Source of the DNA: Mesorhizobium carmichaelinearum
GTDB lineage: Bacteria; Pseudomonadota; Alphaproteobacteria; Rhizobiales; Rhizobiaceae
DNA: 64,000 nt
Direction: 5' to 3'
NCBI RefSeq assembly: GCF_900199455.1
Contig: NZ_FZQR01000020.1
Span: forward strand, 1 to 64,000
Shown: piece by piece, positions 17,735 through 27,766 of the stretch
Numbering within the stretch: position 1 is the first letter of the stretch
Layout of the letters: each line of letters begins with the position of its first letter
Translations under genes and position numbers: made by a program
The notes under the pieces: model-generated
What the model was told of the DNA's origin: nothing
The model's database searches: none
What the model saw: the letters and a program-made list of their open reading frames with translations, nothing else

Positions 17735-17755
17735 GATATGATTGACTATCATATC
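17735..17755. promoter_or_regulatory. Candidate TetR operator
   Basis: GATATGAT at 17735-17742 pairs exactly with ATCATATC at 17748-17755 around a 5-base centre. It lies 14 bases before the TetR start codon and 61 bases before the divergent oxidoreductase start, the usual place for an autoregulatory TetR operator. Confidence 0.6.
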
Positions 17756-17768
17756 GGAGTCAAGCCTC

Positions 17769-18398
17769 ATGAAATCCTGGTCTCCCGACCATCCCAAAGC
17801 GAAGTTGATGGCGAGAAAGCGTGCCGACATCCTGGCGGCCGCAAAGGCATCATTCCTCGACACTGGCTACGAGGGGACGAGCATGGAAAGCATCGCCAAG
17901 ACGGCGAACGTCTCTATCATGACGCTCTACCGGCATGCAGAGAGCAAGGACGAGCTGTTCTCGGCCGTCATCTCCAATGCCTGCGATCCTGACGACGAAG
18001 CCGAGCAGGCAGAGTGGGCGGCCCTTCTGGAGAAGCCGCTAAGAGACGTCTTGATCTGGGCGGGGATGACAGCGCAGACCCGTTTGACGGACCCAGACAC
18101 TATAGCCCTCATGCGTACTGTTATCGCCGAGGCCACACGCTTTCCCGGTTTGGCAGGGATGGCGCATACCAGCCTCGTGGGTAATCTTGAAGGCATGCTT
18201 GCGTTCACGCTCGGACTTAAGCAGGAAACCAGCGCGCTCAGTGCGGAGCGCCGACGCGAACTTGCCGTCCAATTCATCGATCGGCTGCTCGGTAGCCATA
18301 TGCTCGGCCTGCTAATGGGGCTTGCCGGCCCTTCCAGACGGGAGCAGCAGGAAAGAAGCGAGACCGCTGCCGACGGGTTGATCAGTTCGCTTGGCTAG
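17769..18398 (+). CDS. TetR/AcrR-family transcriptional regulator
   Basis: This 209-residue repressor has an N-terminal helix-turn-helix (ILAAAKASFLDTGYEGTSME, then SIAKTANVSIMTLYRHAESK) and an all-helical ligand domain. The ATG at 17769 is preferred to the upstream TTG at 17742, which lies within the putative operator. It probably represses itself and the divergent oxidoreductase/DoxX pair. Confidence 0.88.
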   Translation: MKSWSPDHPKAKLMARKRADILAAAKASFLDTGYEGTSMESIAKTANVSIMTLYRHAESKDELFSAVISNACDPDDEAEQAEWAALLEKPLRDVLIWAGMTAQTRLTDPDTIALMRTVIAEATRFPGLAGMAHTSLVGNLEGMLAFTLGLKQETSALSAERRRELAVQFIDRLLGSHMLGLLMGLAGPSRREQQERSETAADGLISSLG

Positions 18399-18588
18399 TG
18401 GTGTCTGCAGGCTTTGTTGTCGCGCGGCGGCTTTGAACGTTCTAAGCGTTGGAAGCGGCAGGTTGCGGAGATCCTTCATCTTCGTCTTCGTTTCAGCACC
18501 CGTTGCTGCATCTGAGCAACTGCGGGTTCATCCCGGTGCAAGTAGCCTTTCAGCACTGCTCTTCTGCCGCCAACGAGCAGGCTGACTT

Positions 18589-19212
18589 TCAGACCTCAAT
18601 GCGCAGGCGGGTTCGCTGCAGTTCCGCCACAGACATGATGAAGCGAAGCTCCTCAGTCCCGCAATTGAGATAAGCGTGCTTGTCCTCCGTTCGCGCCAGC
18701 AACGAAGCGCCAGATTCGATCACAAGATCCGTGTCGGCCAGCCTCAGCGTCAGCTCACCCGTTTCCACATTAATAAGCTCCAGCGTGCCGGGGGAGTGCC
18801 CGGGCGATTCAAACGTTTCGCCAGGAAACATTATCCATCTCCAAAGCTCGATCATGTCAGGACCATGGGTTCCCACAAGCAGCGTGGCACTTCCCCCATG
18901 AGGACCTCGCCATAAGGTCGAGGCATCATGCGGCTGCACAATTCGGGCTGGCACGCTTGGCGCCACATTCACGAAGTCAGCAACGGAAACACCAAGGGCG
19001 GTCGCGGTTCTGCAAAGAATGGCGATGCTCGGATTGGCCGTTCCCTTCTCGATTTCGACGAGCATTCCTTTGCTTACGCCCGATCTTCGAGAGAGCTCAT
19101 CGAGTGTCAGGGCACTTTGTCGCCTGAAATTCCTGAGGTTTTGGGACACCGATGCGTTGACGCGTTCGACATTGGCACCCGATTCGGTCGATATATTGAC
19201 TTTGCGATCCAT
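18589..19212 (-). CDS. XRE-family regulator with cupin domain
   Basis: This 207-residue protein has an XRE helix-turn-helix at residues 25-80 (LTLDELSRRSGVSKGMLVEI) and a C-terminal cupin barrel (about 130-200; PGTLELINVETGELTLRL). XRE-cupin regulators sense small metabolites and commonly control a divergently encoded enzyme. Its neighbour starts 44 bases away in the other direction. The gap of about 190 bases to its left, up to the TetR gene end, contains nothing recognisable. Confidence 0.88.
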   Translation of the reverse strand: MDRKVNISTESGANVERVNASVSQNLRNFRRQSALTLDELSRRSGVSKGMLVEIEKGTANPSIAILCRTATALGVSVADFVNVAPSVPARIVQPHDASTLWRGPHGGSATLLVGTHGPDMIELWRWIMFPGETFESPGHSPGTLELINVETGELTLRLADTDLVIESGASLLARTEDKHAYLNCGTEELRFIMSVAELQRTRLRIEV

Positions 19213-19256
19213 GGTCGATATTATACACTAACATGGTCAGTGAGAGCCAGAGGGAC

Positions 19257-19943
19257 ATGATAGATTTTCCGATAGTCGACAAGGAGATAGCCGGAATCGC
19301 CCCAGATTTCCGAGCAATCAGCATCTTTGTCGATTCCAGCAAAGCCACGAAGGGAAAATTTGACCCCGACATTCTGCTAGGTGCCTGCGATTTCGTATCC
19401 TCCGGTGGGCCAGAGTGGGGAAACGCGCATATGGCCAGTTGGGCTGAAGCCTATAGCCGCTTCGGAGCGAAACCAAATCGGACACCGTGTTCTGCTCAAG
19501 CTTTGAGGAAGCGGGTGGAGAAAGACGGGTATGTCCCGTCGATCAATCCGGTTGTCGACCTCTACAACGCCGTGAGCCTTCGCTTTGCCATTCCAGTGGG
19601 TGGCGAAAATTTTGACGCCTATTCAGGCAAGCCAAGGTTGTCGGTCGCAGACGGCACCGAAGACTTCGACACAGTCATGAACGGAGAGGCAATCATTGAG
19701 AATCCCGCCAGGGGAGAGGTTATTTGGCGAGATGACGTGGGCGTCACATGCCGCCGGTGGAATTGGCGACAGGGCACACGCACCCGGCTGGAGATTGTTG
19801 GAGGTCGGATGTGGTTCATTTTGGAGAGCTTGGCAACGATGCCTGAGGAGGCGCTCGACGAGGCGGGCAACATGCTGGCTGGCGGCCTAAGAGATCTGGC
19901 GCCGGGATGTGAGATATACAAACACAAGGTTGTCGTCGGCTAA
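19257..19943 (+). CDS. B3/4-domain protein
   Basis: This 228-residue protein is made of one B3/4 domain, the fold of the editing module in phenylalanyl-tRNA synthetase beta (VDLYNAVSLRFAIPVGGENF). Free-standing members are often encoded beside XRE-cupin regulators; they may hydrolyse mischarged tRNA or handle amino acids. The start at 19257 is chosen because AGGG lies at 19251-19254 just before it, and because an upstream ATG (19233) would leave only 20 bases for two divergent promoters. Confidence 0.82.
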   Translation: MIDFPIVDKEIAGIAPDFRAISIFVDSSKATKGKFDPDILLGACDFVSSGGPEWGNAHMASWAEAYSRFGAKPNRTPCSAQALRKRVEKDGYVPSINPVVDLYNAVSLRFAIPVGGENFDAYSGKPRLSVADGTEDFDTVMNGEAIIENPARGEVIWRDDVGVTCRRWNWRQGTRTRLEIVGGRMWFILESLATMPEEALDEAGNMLAGGLRDLAPGCEIYKHKVVVG

Positions 19944-20293
19944 TTAGCCAGCGACCAACCAGACACAGAAAAAATCAGTCAGACGACTTGCGACGCTCCG
20001 AGCGCCGCATGAGCGGTTGTTTGCAACAGCATCTTCCCCTGACTCGTCGCGAAATGTTTTTGCTGCGGAAACGCGGCAATGGCGGAGCTGTGCCTGCGGT
20101 AGCAGGCAGCCGCCAAACTCAATGAGGCCATCATGCGAACCGAGACATCCACCCCTGCCCTGCTCGGGAAGGACGTTCACAAAAGCTTTGGGAAACCTTC
20201 GTAATCACTCAAGTTTTCAGAAGATGGAAAACGCCGTGCCTGTTCAGCGGCGACACGGCATCTAAACGATCAAGCCAACAACGAGGTTAATCA
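19944..20293. other. Intergenic stretch upstream of the cystathionine beta-lyase gene
   Basis: No convincing gene is visible. Just before the lyase start, the sequence can fold into a stem (GCCGTG paired with CACGGC, about 20231-20262). I compared this leader with the SAM-II and SAM/SAH riboswitch consensus from memory and found no adequate match, so I do not call a riboswitch. Confidence 0.4.
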
Positions 20294-21505
20294 ATGTCCA
20301 GACCAGACAAGCACGAATTGTCGACGCTCGCCTTCAACACCCTTTCGGTCCATGGTGGCAACGAGATCGACAAGACGTCCGGTGCTATTCGCACACCGAT
20401 CGTCATGGCCAATTCGTATCTCCTCCCCCACGACCCATCCACCATGGACTGGTCCGACACCGAAACCCCCTCCTACACGCGCAATTCCGGCCACAACCAG
20501 ATCGGCCTGCAGCGCAAGCTGGCGGCACTCGAGGGCGGCGAAGATGCCGCCGTTTTCGCGACCGGCATTGCGGCTCTCCATGCCGTGTTCTTCACCTTCC
20601 TGAAGACTGGCGACCACGTCATCGTCGGCGATGTCACCTACGAGGCCGTCTGGCGCCTCTTTGCAGAACTCCTGCCGCAGCGCTACCAGATCGAGGCAAC
20701 CTTCGTCGACATGGGCGACATGGACGCCGTAAGAGCCGCCGTGCGGCCGAACACCAAGCTGATCCATACCGAAACGATCGCAAATCCCACCACGAAGGTC
20801 GCCGATATCGCAACCCTCGTCTCGATCGCCAGGCAAGCCGGCGCTCTGTTGAGCGTGGACTCAACCTTCACCCCTCCACCCTTTTTCCGGCCGCTGGCGC
20901 TCGGAGCAGATCTCGTCAGCCATTCGCTGACCAAGTACATCAACGGCCATGGTGATGCGATGGGCGGCGTGGTCGTCGGCTCGAAGGAGCTCATCCACCA
21001 TATCAAGGCCGATGCCATGGTCGATCTGGGAGGAACGATCTCCCCCTTCAACGCCTGGCTGATCATGCGCGGCTCGGTCACTTTGCCGCTTCGGCTCAGG
21101 CAGCAGTTCTCGACCGCAGAGCTTGTCGCCCAGTCTCTCGTTGCCGACAAGCGTGTTGCCTATGTCACCTACCCGGGCCTTGAAAGTCATGACCAGCATC
21201 AGGTGGCGAAAAAGCAGTTCGCCGGCAAGGGCTATGGCGCGATGATGGCCTTCGCGGTCGAAGGCGATCCCGACACTCAAAATCGGTTTGTTGCAAATCT
21301 GAAGGTAATTACCTCGGCGGTCTCGCTCGGTCACGACGAGAGCCTGATCGTGCACGTGGGCGGCAGCGGCCGCGGCGGCTCGGATCGCTATCCGCCCAAC
21401 TTCCAGAAGTACGGGCATCTGCGGCTCTCGATCGGTCTTGAAGATCCAGAGGACCTCATCGCAGACATCAAAAGCGCCCTCGATGAAACGTTCGCTCAGG
21501 CCTGA
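20294..21505 (+). CDS. metC: Cystathionine beta-lyase
   Basis: This 403-residue PLP enzyme of the Cys/Met metabolism family has TPIVMANSYL, the PLP-Lys motif SHSLTKYINGHGDAMGG and a C-terminal substrate loop ending in HLRLSIGLEDPEDLI. It matches the beta-lyase branch in length and in its start (FNTLSVHGGNEIDKTSGA). It would cleave cystathionine to homocysteine, pyruvate and ammonia. Only about a third of its sequence matches the gamma-lyase-like protein at 8169-9404, so the two are distant relatives and not a recent duplication. It appears monocistronic. Confidence 0.82.
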   Translation: MSRPDKHELSTLAFNTLSVHGGNEIDKTSGAIRTPIVMANSYLLPHDPSTMDWSDTETPSYTRNSGHNQIGLQRKLAALEGGEDAAVFATGIAALHAVFFTFLKTGDHVIVGDVTYEAVWRLFAELLPQRYQIEATFVDMGDMDAVRAAVRPNTKLIHTETIANPTTKVADIATLVSIARQAGALLSVDSTFTPPPFFRPLALGADLVSHSLTKYINGHGDAMGGVVVGSKELIHHIKADAMVDLGGTISPFNAWLIMRGSVTLPLRLRQQFSTAELVAQSLVADKRVAYVTYPGLESHDQHQVAKKQFAGKGYGAMMAFAVEGDPDTQNRFVANLKVITSAVSLGHDESLIVHVGGSGRGGSDRYPPNFQKYGHLRLSIGLEDPEDLIADIKSALDETFAQA

Positions 21506-21782
21506 CGGCGGTCGAACGCAATTTCGAATGCGCTGTGAATTGCTTGTCGCGAGCAATTCACGCCTTCGGAATGGCCGCGCTTCAGAGCCGATAGCAGTTC
21601 CGGCAACGCAGTGTTTGCAATTGGACTATCTGTGAGATGTGAGACCAAGACGGCAGCAGGTTGAGCAAAATGCGTAGCTCTTTGGTCCATTTGCATCGTT
21701 CCGGCTGAAGGCGGCTTTGGGCAGCTTTCGGGCGGAAGTTCGGTCATCACATTAGGTCTGCCAATGAAGCAAGGAGTAGCCC

Positions 21783-22581
21783 ATGCGCATGTATCAAGTC
21801 GATGCTTTCACCGACCGGCTTTTCTCAGGAAACCCGCCGCCGTTCTTATCCTGGAGGGCTGGCTTTCGACGACCTGATGCTTGCAATCGCACGGGAAAAT
21901 AACCTGGCTGAAACAGCCTTTGCCAAAGCCCGGCCCGATGGAGAATGGGATTTACGTTGGTTTGCGCCCGCCCATGAGGTCGATTTCTGCGGTCACGCTA
22001 CCCTTGCAACTGCACATGTATTGCTGACCTATGCCAAGGCCGACGCGCCACTTGTCTTTCACACACACGTTGGTGAACTCCGGGTCTCGAGGGCCCAGCA
22101 TGGATACCGACTGGATATTCCTCGCCTGGCGCCAGAAACTTTGGACGCGCTGCCGGAGGAAATCGCAGGTGCTTTTGAAACTCCGCCAGTCCACATCTTT
22201 CGCAACTTCGAGAACATCTTTGCCGATCTTGGCAGTGCGGATGCTGTACGCAACTTCGTTCCCGACCTCGCTGCGATTGCGCTCTTCGGCCCTGTAGGCC
22301 TGGTTGTGACGGGGCAGGAGGCCGAGAGCGCGAAGGCACATTTCGTGTCCCGCTACTTCGCGCCAGGTGCAGGTATACCCGAAGACCCGGTTACGGGGTC
22401 GATCCATGCCACACTTGTCCCCTATTGGGCGAAGCGGTTGGATTGCGACAAGCTCCTAGCTTATCAGGCGTCAGCCCGTGGGGGTTGGCTCGTCTGCGAA
22501 TTGACTAAAGATCGTGTTTTCCTGAGTGGGAATGCTGTGACCTTCATGGAGGCGGAAATTTCTATTCCCAATGCTGCTTAA
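21783..22581 (+). pseudogene. PhzF-family isomerase/epimerase, disrupted by two 1-base deletions
   Basis: The frame from the ATG at 21783 reads MRMYQVDAFTDRLFSGNP and is then lost. The main body (DDLMLAIARENNLAETAF, FAPAHEVDFCGHATLATAHV, IPEDPVTGSIHATLVPYW) is in a different frame from about 21865 onward. Inserting one G after AACCCG (near 21835) and one before GACGAC (near 21864) restores NPAAVLILEGWLSDDLML, the normal family N-terminus. All catalytic-core motifs are intact, including the Glu in LAETAF. It is either a very young pseudogene or two sequencing errors. Confidence 0.78.
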
Positions 22582-22639
22582 TGCAAGGCTATTGATCTGG
22601 CGTCAGACGTGTTCTGTCCGAAGCAGCCCGGGCGCATGA

Positions 22640-23570
22640 AAAAGCTGGGGGTCTCGTCGGCTCGCCGAGTGTCTCGAGGCCGAACTCGGCCCCAAGCAGG
22701 CGACGTTCGCGAGCGGATGCCAGGCCGAATGGAACAAGATGCCGATCCCCGGACCGTCCGTGACAATCGGCATCGGTGGCGGCTACGTGCGCAGTTGGAC
22801 CAAAAGACCGACCAATTTCGAGGTGTTCGTCGGCAAATCCGTGCCCGAGGATGGGCCGGCGCGGCGCTTTGGGGCTTTGTAGCCAGGCACGACGAAAGGC
22901 CAAAGCGCCGTTTACACGAGCTGTTGGTCAATCAGGGCATCGTGATGAACCAGGAGGTGACCTTCATGTCGGATGGCGCCTGCAATCTGCGAGACCTCCA
23001 ATGTTACATGCGCTCCAACGCGGAGCACGTTCTCGACTATTTCCACATTGCCATGCGCATCACAGTGCTCCAACAGATGGCGCGCGGCCGGCCACCGCCG
23101 CTCACCGCTGCAGCGCCCGCGGCCGTCGCGACTCTCGAAAGCGTGAAACACCAGCTTTGGCACGGCAATGTCGGTCGGGCGCTCATCCTCGTTGAGGACT
23201 TCACCGACGGGTTTGATCTCATCGCCGATCCGCCGCCAGAGGTGCGCAAGCTGCGCCGGTATCCGTCGGATTCAGCCGCTACATCGACAACAACGCCGAT
23301 CTGATCCCGAACTTCGCAGAGCGGCACCGCTATGGAGAGGTGGTTTCGACCGCCTTCGTCGGGTCAACTGTCAATCAGGTGATCGCCAAGCGTTTCGCCA
23401 AGAAACAACAGATGCAATGGACACCGCGCGGCGTTCATCTCCTCGTCCAGCTGCGAACGCGCGTAGTCGACGGCACTCCCTGCTGCCGCTCGAACTCAGT
23501 GATTGCCGCGGAGGCCCTCCCCGCCTTTGTCGGGCGACGCATGCCCCCAAATGGGCATCGGAGGCGAACA
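22640..23570 (+). pseudogene. ISKra4-family transposase, multiply frameshifted
   Basis: Segments in three frames line up with ISKra4-family transposases: TIGIGGGYVRSWT and NFEVFVGKSVPEDGPARRF (to 22880), then RHDERPKRRLHELLVNQG and NAEHVLDYFHIAMRITVLQQ, then STAFVGSTVNQVIAKRFAKK and QQMQWTPRGVHLLVQ. At least one single-base loss (in the G/T run near 22878) and another change near 23265 break it. No terminal repeats were found. It separates the PhzF relic from the sulfonate transporter operon. Confidence 0.8.
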
Positions 23571-23683
23571 GCGTTTCCCTCCGGCGGCAAAGAACAGCAT
23601 CCGATTCTTTATCGTCTACAAAATTGATAGACATAATAAACAGAGAAAGTAGAAAGCCGTTTCCAAATTGGAGCAAGACGAGG

Positions 23684-24736
23684 ATGGTAGCTGTGGAGAG
23701 ATTTTCGAGAAGAAGGTTTGGCGCCCTCGTGGCCGCTTTTGCGGTGACCTTGGTCGCTTCTTCCTCGCCTTTCGGGGCTCAGGCGGGTAGTTCGGACGCG
23801 GTTAAACTGCCGACCGAAATCCCGGAGGGCACCGTGCTTCGCATCGGCGATCCCGAGACGCAAAGGGCGCTGGAACTCTCGAGTCTGATCGACCAACTGC
23901 CGTTCAAGGTCGAATGGGCCAATATCAGCGGTGGTCCACAAACAATCGAAGCTTTTCGCGCCAATGCGCTGGACGTTGGATCGGTCGCCGACATTCCGCC
24001 CATCCACGCGACCTGGACCGGGCTCAAGGTCAAGATCATTGCCGCGAAGTTCCGCAAGGATCCGGTTGCGCACCCGATTTATCAACTCGGCATTGCACCC
24101 GGCGTCGAGGTCAGGACGCTTGCGGACTTGCGCGGCAAGCGGATTGCTTTCAGCCCCGGCCAGGCGCAGGGCGCGCTGGTGCTGAGGGTGCTGCAGGCCG
24201 CCGGCCTGAAAAAGGAGGATGTCAATCTCATCGAGCTGCCCAGCAACGGCGATGCCTATCCGGTGGCACTCGCCAGCAAGCAAGTCGATGTCGCACCGAT
24301 CTGGGGCGTCCTCATCAAGCACTATCTGCACCAGTATGGTGCCGACGGCGCTACCACCATTCCGCACGGCTTGCGCGACGATCCAGCCCATCTCTATGCC
24401 CCGCAGTCGGTGCTGGACGACCCGGCCAAAGCTGCCGCTCTCGGCGAGTATGTGCGCTACTGGGCACTTGCGACCCGATGGGTGGAGGAGCATCCGAAAG
24501 AGTGGATCGAAGGCTACTACGTCGCCACGCAGGGGCTCGACAGCGAAGATGGCCAGTATCTCGTCAATGCCGACGGCCAGTTCGACATCCCGCCCGACTG
24601 GAACGACGTGATCGCGCGCCAGCAGGCAACGATCGATCTCCTGGCCCGGGAACTGAACAGGCCCCCGATCAAGGCTGAGGATCTTTTCGACAGGCGCTTC
24701 GAGAAGATCGCCACAAATGCGCTGAACGCGTCATGA
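23684..24736 (+). CDS. ABC transporter substrate-binding protein, aliphatic sulfonate/nitrate type
   Basis: This 350-residue periplasmic binding protein has an N-terminal twin-arginine-like signal (RRRFGALVAAFAVTL) followed by an NMT1/SsuA-like fold: GGPQTIEAFRANALDVGSVA, then LADLRGKRIAFSPGQAQGAL. The start at 23684 gives the signal peptide the right length; upstream in-frame sequence belongs to the IS relic. With the permease and ATPase downstream it forms an import system of the SsuABC/TauABC type, probably for an organosulfur compound, given the monooxygenase at the end of the operon. Confidence 0.85.
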   Translation: MVAVERFSRRRFGALVAAFAVTLVASSSPFGAQAGSSDAVKLPTEIPEGTVLRIGDPETQRALELSSLIDQLPFKVEWANISGGPQTIEAFRANALDVGSVADIPPIHATWTGLKVKIIAAKFRKDPVAHPIYQLGIAPGVEVRTLADLRGKRIAFSPGQAQGALVLRVLQAAGLKKEDVNLIELPSNGDAYPVALASKQVDVAPIWGVLIKHYLHQYGADGATTIPHGLRDDPAHLYAPQSVLDDPAKAAALGEYVRYWALATRWVEEHPKEWIEGYYVATQGLDSEDGQYLVNADGQFDIPPDWNDVIARQQATIDLLARELNRPPIKAEDLFDRRFEKIATNALNAS

Positions 24737-24767
24737 CGCCCGTTTCTAAAGACTGGAGACGACGCAG

Positions 24768-25650
24768 ATGAACGCATTCTCACACCCCGCCGCGGTTGCG
24801 CCCACCATCGGGTATGCATCTGATGAAAGGGCCTTGATCCCGCCCGCCGTAAAGCCCCGCAAGACAGGGACGAGGCGTCGCCTGGCGCTTGGGCGTGCGA
24901 TCCCGTTTGGCGCGCTGATTGGGCCCGCACTTCTTCTTGTGGTCTGGTCCATCGGCAGTGTCGCGGGCCTGATCGATCCAAGAACGCTGCCGGCGCCTTG
25001 GTCGGTTGTCGGCACCGCCGTCGATCTTATCGCAGAAGGCAAGCTTCAGGGTCATCTGATGACGTCTGCCTGGCGGGCAGCGCAGGGGGCTGGTGTTCGG
25101 CGTCCTGATCGGGACCGTGCTTGCCCTCATTTCAGGGTTGTCCCGGCTTGGCGAGGCGATCATTGACGGCCCTGTTCAGATCAAGCGGGCGATCCCGACG
25201 CTCGCCCTGATCCCGTTGCTGATGCTATGGTTCGGCATCGGCGAGGGCATGAAAGTGACGACGATCGCGCTGGCTGTCCTGATCCCGATCTATATCCAGA
25301 CCCACAGCAGCTTGCGCAGCATAGACAGCCGTTATGTCGAACTGGCTCAGACCCTGCGAATGGGCTATGGCGAATTCATCCGCGAGGTTATCCTGCCAGG
25401 CGCCCTGCCCGGCTTCTTCCTGGGCCTGCGTTTCGCGGTGACTTATGCTTGGCTGTCCCTGGTGGTGGTCGAACAGGTCAATGCCACGAGCGGCATCGGC
25501 TATATGATCGATCTCGCACGCAACTACGGCCAGACCGACATCGTCATCGTCGGCCTCGTCCTCTACGCGCTGCTCGGTCTCGCCTCAGACGGCATCGTCA
25601 GCTTCTTCCAGGAAAGGTCGCTGTCATGGCGTCGCACCTTGGCGGATTGA
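24768..25650 (+). pseudogene. ABC transporter permease (SsuC-like), frameshifted
   Basis: The first frame (24768 onward) covers the N-terminus and first membrane helix (GALIGPALLLVVWSIGSVAG). The rest of the protein, with the BPD_transp_1 signature (ELAQTLRMGYGEFIREVILP), is in another frame from 25093. The break falls in a run of five G at about 25084-25088: removing one G gives AWRAAQGLVFGVLIG, the expected continuous sequence. Apart from this base the permease is complete, so function depends on whether the extra base is real. Confidence 0.82.
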
Positions 25651-26372
25651 GCGGCGCAACCGTCGTGCGGGTCGAGAGCCTTATCAGAAGCTTCGGGCCG
25701 CGAACCATTCTCGATGGGCTCAGCCTCGACATCGACAAGGGGGAGTTCGTCGCCCTTCTCGGCCGTAGCGGATCGGGCAAGAGTACGTTGCTGCGCGCCC
25801 TCGCGGATCTCGATGACAAAGTATCCGGGTCCGGCCGGCTCGAAACGCCCGATAAGAAATCGGTGGTGTTCCAGGATGCCCGACTGTTGCCATGGAAACG
25901 AGTGCTGGAGAATGTGATTCTTGGTCTCGACCTGCCGGACGCCGCCAAACGCGGGCGGGCTGCTCTCGAAGAAGTTGGCCTGGGCGGCCGTGAGAACGCT
26001 TGGCCGGTCGAGCTCTCTGGTGGCGAGCAGCAGCGGGTGGCAGTGGCGCGCTCGCTGGTCCGTGATCCCGAACTGCTGCTAGCGGATGAGCCGTTCGGCG
26101 CACTCGACGCGCTGACCCGCCTGCGCATGCACGATCTGCTGCGTCAGCTTTGTGCCCGTCACCAACCGGCGGTCCTATTGGTCACCCATGACGTTGACGA
26201 AGCCGTGACGCTGGCGGACCGGGTTTTGGTTCTCGACAAGGGCGGGATCGTCGCCGACATCGCAATCGATATCCCAACGCCACGCGATCATGGCGATCGC
26301 CGGTTCGGCGAGGTTCGCTCCGAACTTCTGCGTCATCTCGGCGTCGAGACGAAGCCTGTGCTGCCGGTCTGA
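25626..26372 (+). CDS. ABC transporter ATP-binding protein (SsuB-like)
   Basis: This 248-residue ATPase has Walker A (GRSGSGKST), the signature LSGGEQQRVAVARS, Walker B (LLLADEPFGALD) and the H-loop (VLLVTHDVDEA), as in SsuB/TauB. Its ATG lies within the permease coding region (25-base overlap), indicating translational coupling. It energises uptake of the ligand bound by the protein encoded at 23684. Confidence 0.9.
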   Translation: MASHLGGLSGATVVRVESLIRSFGPRTILDGLSLDIDKGEFVALLGRSGSGKSTLLRALADLDDKVSGSGRLETPDKKSVVFQDARLLPWKRVLENVILGLDLPDAAKRGRAALEEVGLGGRENAWPVELSGGEQQRVAVARSLVRDPELLLADEPFGALDALTRLRMHDLLRQLCARHQPAVLLVTHDVDEAVTLADRVLVLDKGGIVADIAIDIPTPRDHGDRRFGEVRSELLRHLGVETKPVLPV

Positions 26373-26420
26373 CCGGTCGAAAACCTGTCGCTCAGAGTCA
26401 CCACCCAAGAGGACCCACAT

Positions 26421-27766
26421 ATGCCCGCCGAATCACGACAATTGAAGCTCGATCTTTTCATCTATCCTGGCGGCCATCATGAAGCCGGCTGGCGCTACAA
26501 GGATTCCGCCCCTGAGAGAGTGCTGGACATCGCCTATTATCAGGAACTGGCGAAAAAGGCCGAGGCGAGCAAGTTCGACGCGCTGTTCTTTGCCGATGGG
26601 CCGGCGCTCGCCGACAACATCCGCTACGCAAGCCGCTTCAGGCTTGAGCCGCTGACCTGGATTTCGGCGCTTGCCGCCGTGACGCAACGCATCGGCTTCA
26701 TCGCGACCGCCTCGACCACCTACAACGAACCCTACAACCTCGCCCGGCTGTTCGCTTCGGTCGATCATCTGAGCGGCGGGCGCGCCGGTTGGAACATCGT
26801 CACGACGGGCGATGCGTCCGCGGCGTTGAATTTCGGCTTTGACCGACATCCAACCCATGCCGACCGTTACGAGCGCGCCGGCGAATTCGTTGATGTGTGA
26901 CCAAGCTCTGGGACAGTTGGGAGGACGACGCGCTCGTCTCGGACCGGGACTCTGGAATTTTTGCCGACACTGACAAGATCCACTCAATCAATCACATCGG
27001 CAAATATCATCGGGTGAAGGGCCCGCTCACGCTTCCGCGCTCACCACAGGGGCGTCCGGTCTACGTCCAGGCGGGTTCATCGGAAGACGGACGATCATTC
27101 GCAAGCCGCTATGCCGAGGCGATATTTACAGCCCATCAGACACTCGGCAACGCGCAGGAATTTTACGCTGACATCAAAGCGCGCGTGAAGTCGGTTGGCC
27201 GCAACCCTGATCACGTCAAGGTCTTACCCGGCATCAGTCCCTTCATCGGTTCAACCGAGGCGGAAGCCCGGGCACTGCATGACGAGTTCAATGAGCTGAC
27301 GCAGCCGGAATACTCTCTTCACCAGCTACGCCGCATCGTTGACGCCGACCTTTCCGGCTACGATCTGGACGGGCCATTTCCGCGCGAGCTCATCGGCGTT
27401 GAGGGCGAGCGCGGCGCGAGCAGCCGCTTCCACGTTGTACTCGACATCATTGAGCGCGAGAATCCAACCATCCGCCAGTTGCTGCACCGCCTCGCCGGGG
27501 CGCGCGGGCATTGGGTCCAGGCCGGGACACCCGAACAGATCGCCGACAAAATCCAGGAATGGTTCGACAATGGTGCCGCGGACGGCTTCAATATCATGCC
27601 GCCCTATCTACAGGGCGGGTTCGACATATTCGCCGAGGAGGTGGTGCCGATCTTGCGCAGGCGCGGACTTTTCCGGCACGACTATGACGGGGCAACGCTA
27701 CGGGACCATTTCGGTCTGCCGCGTCCAGAAAACACATTCAGCGGACTGCAAAGGGCGACCGCTTGA
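26421..27766 (+). pseudogene. NtaA/SnaA/DszA-family flavin monooxygenase, frameshifted
   Basis: Two frames together give a full LLM-class monooxygenase of about 448 residues. The first, 26421-26900, has YPGGHHEAGWRYKDSAPE and GGRAGWNIVTTGDASAALNF; the second, 26897-27766, has KGPLTLPRSPQGRPVYVQAG and RRRGLFRHDYDGATLRDHFG. The junction GEFVDV(stop) is explained by loss of one G at about 26899, since DVVTKLWDSW is the family sequence. Such enzymes oxidise sulfones, sulfonates, EDTA or nitrilotriacetate with reduced flavin. It closes the sulfonate-transporter operon. Confidence 0.82.

Noticed and set aside
20000-20293. Possible SAM-type riboswitch before the cystathionine beta-lyase gene
   Set aside because: A stem is present, but the conserved core of SAM-II or SAM/SAH could not be matched by eye. 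A covariance-model search would decide.
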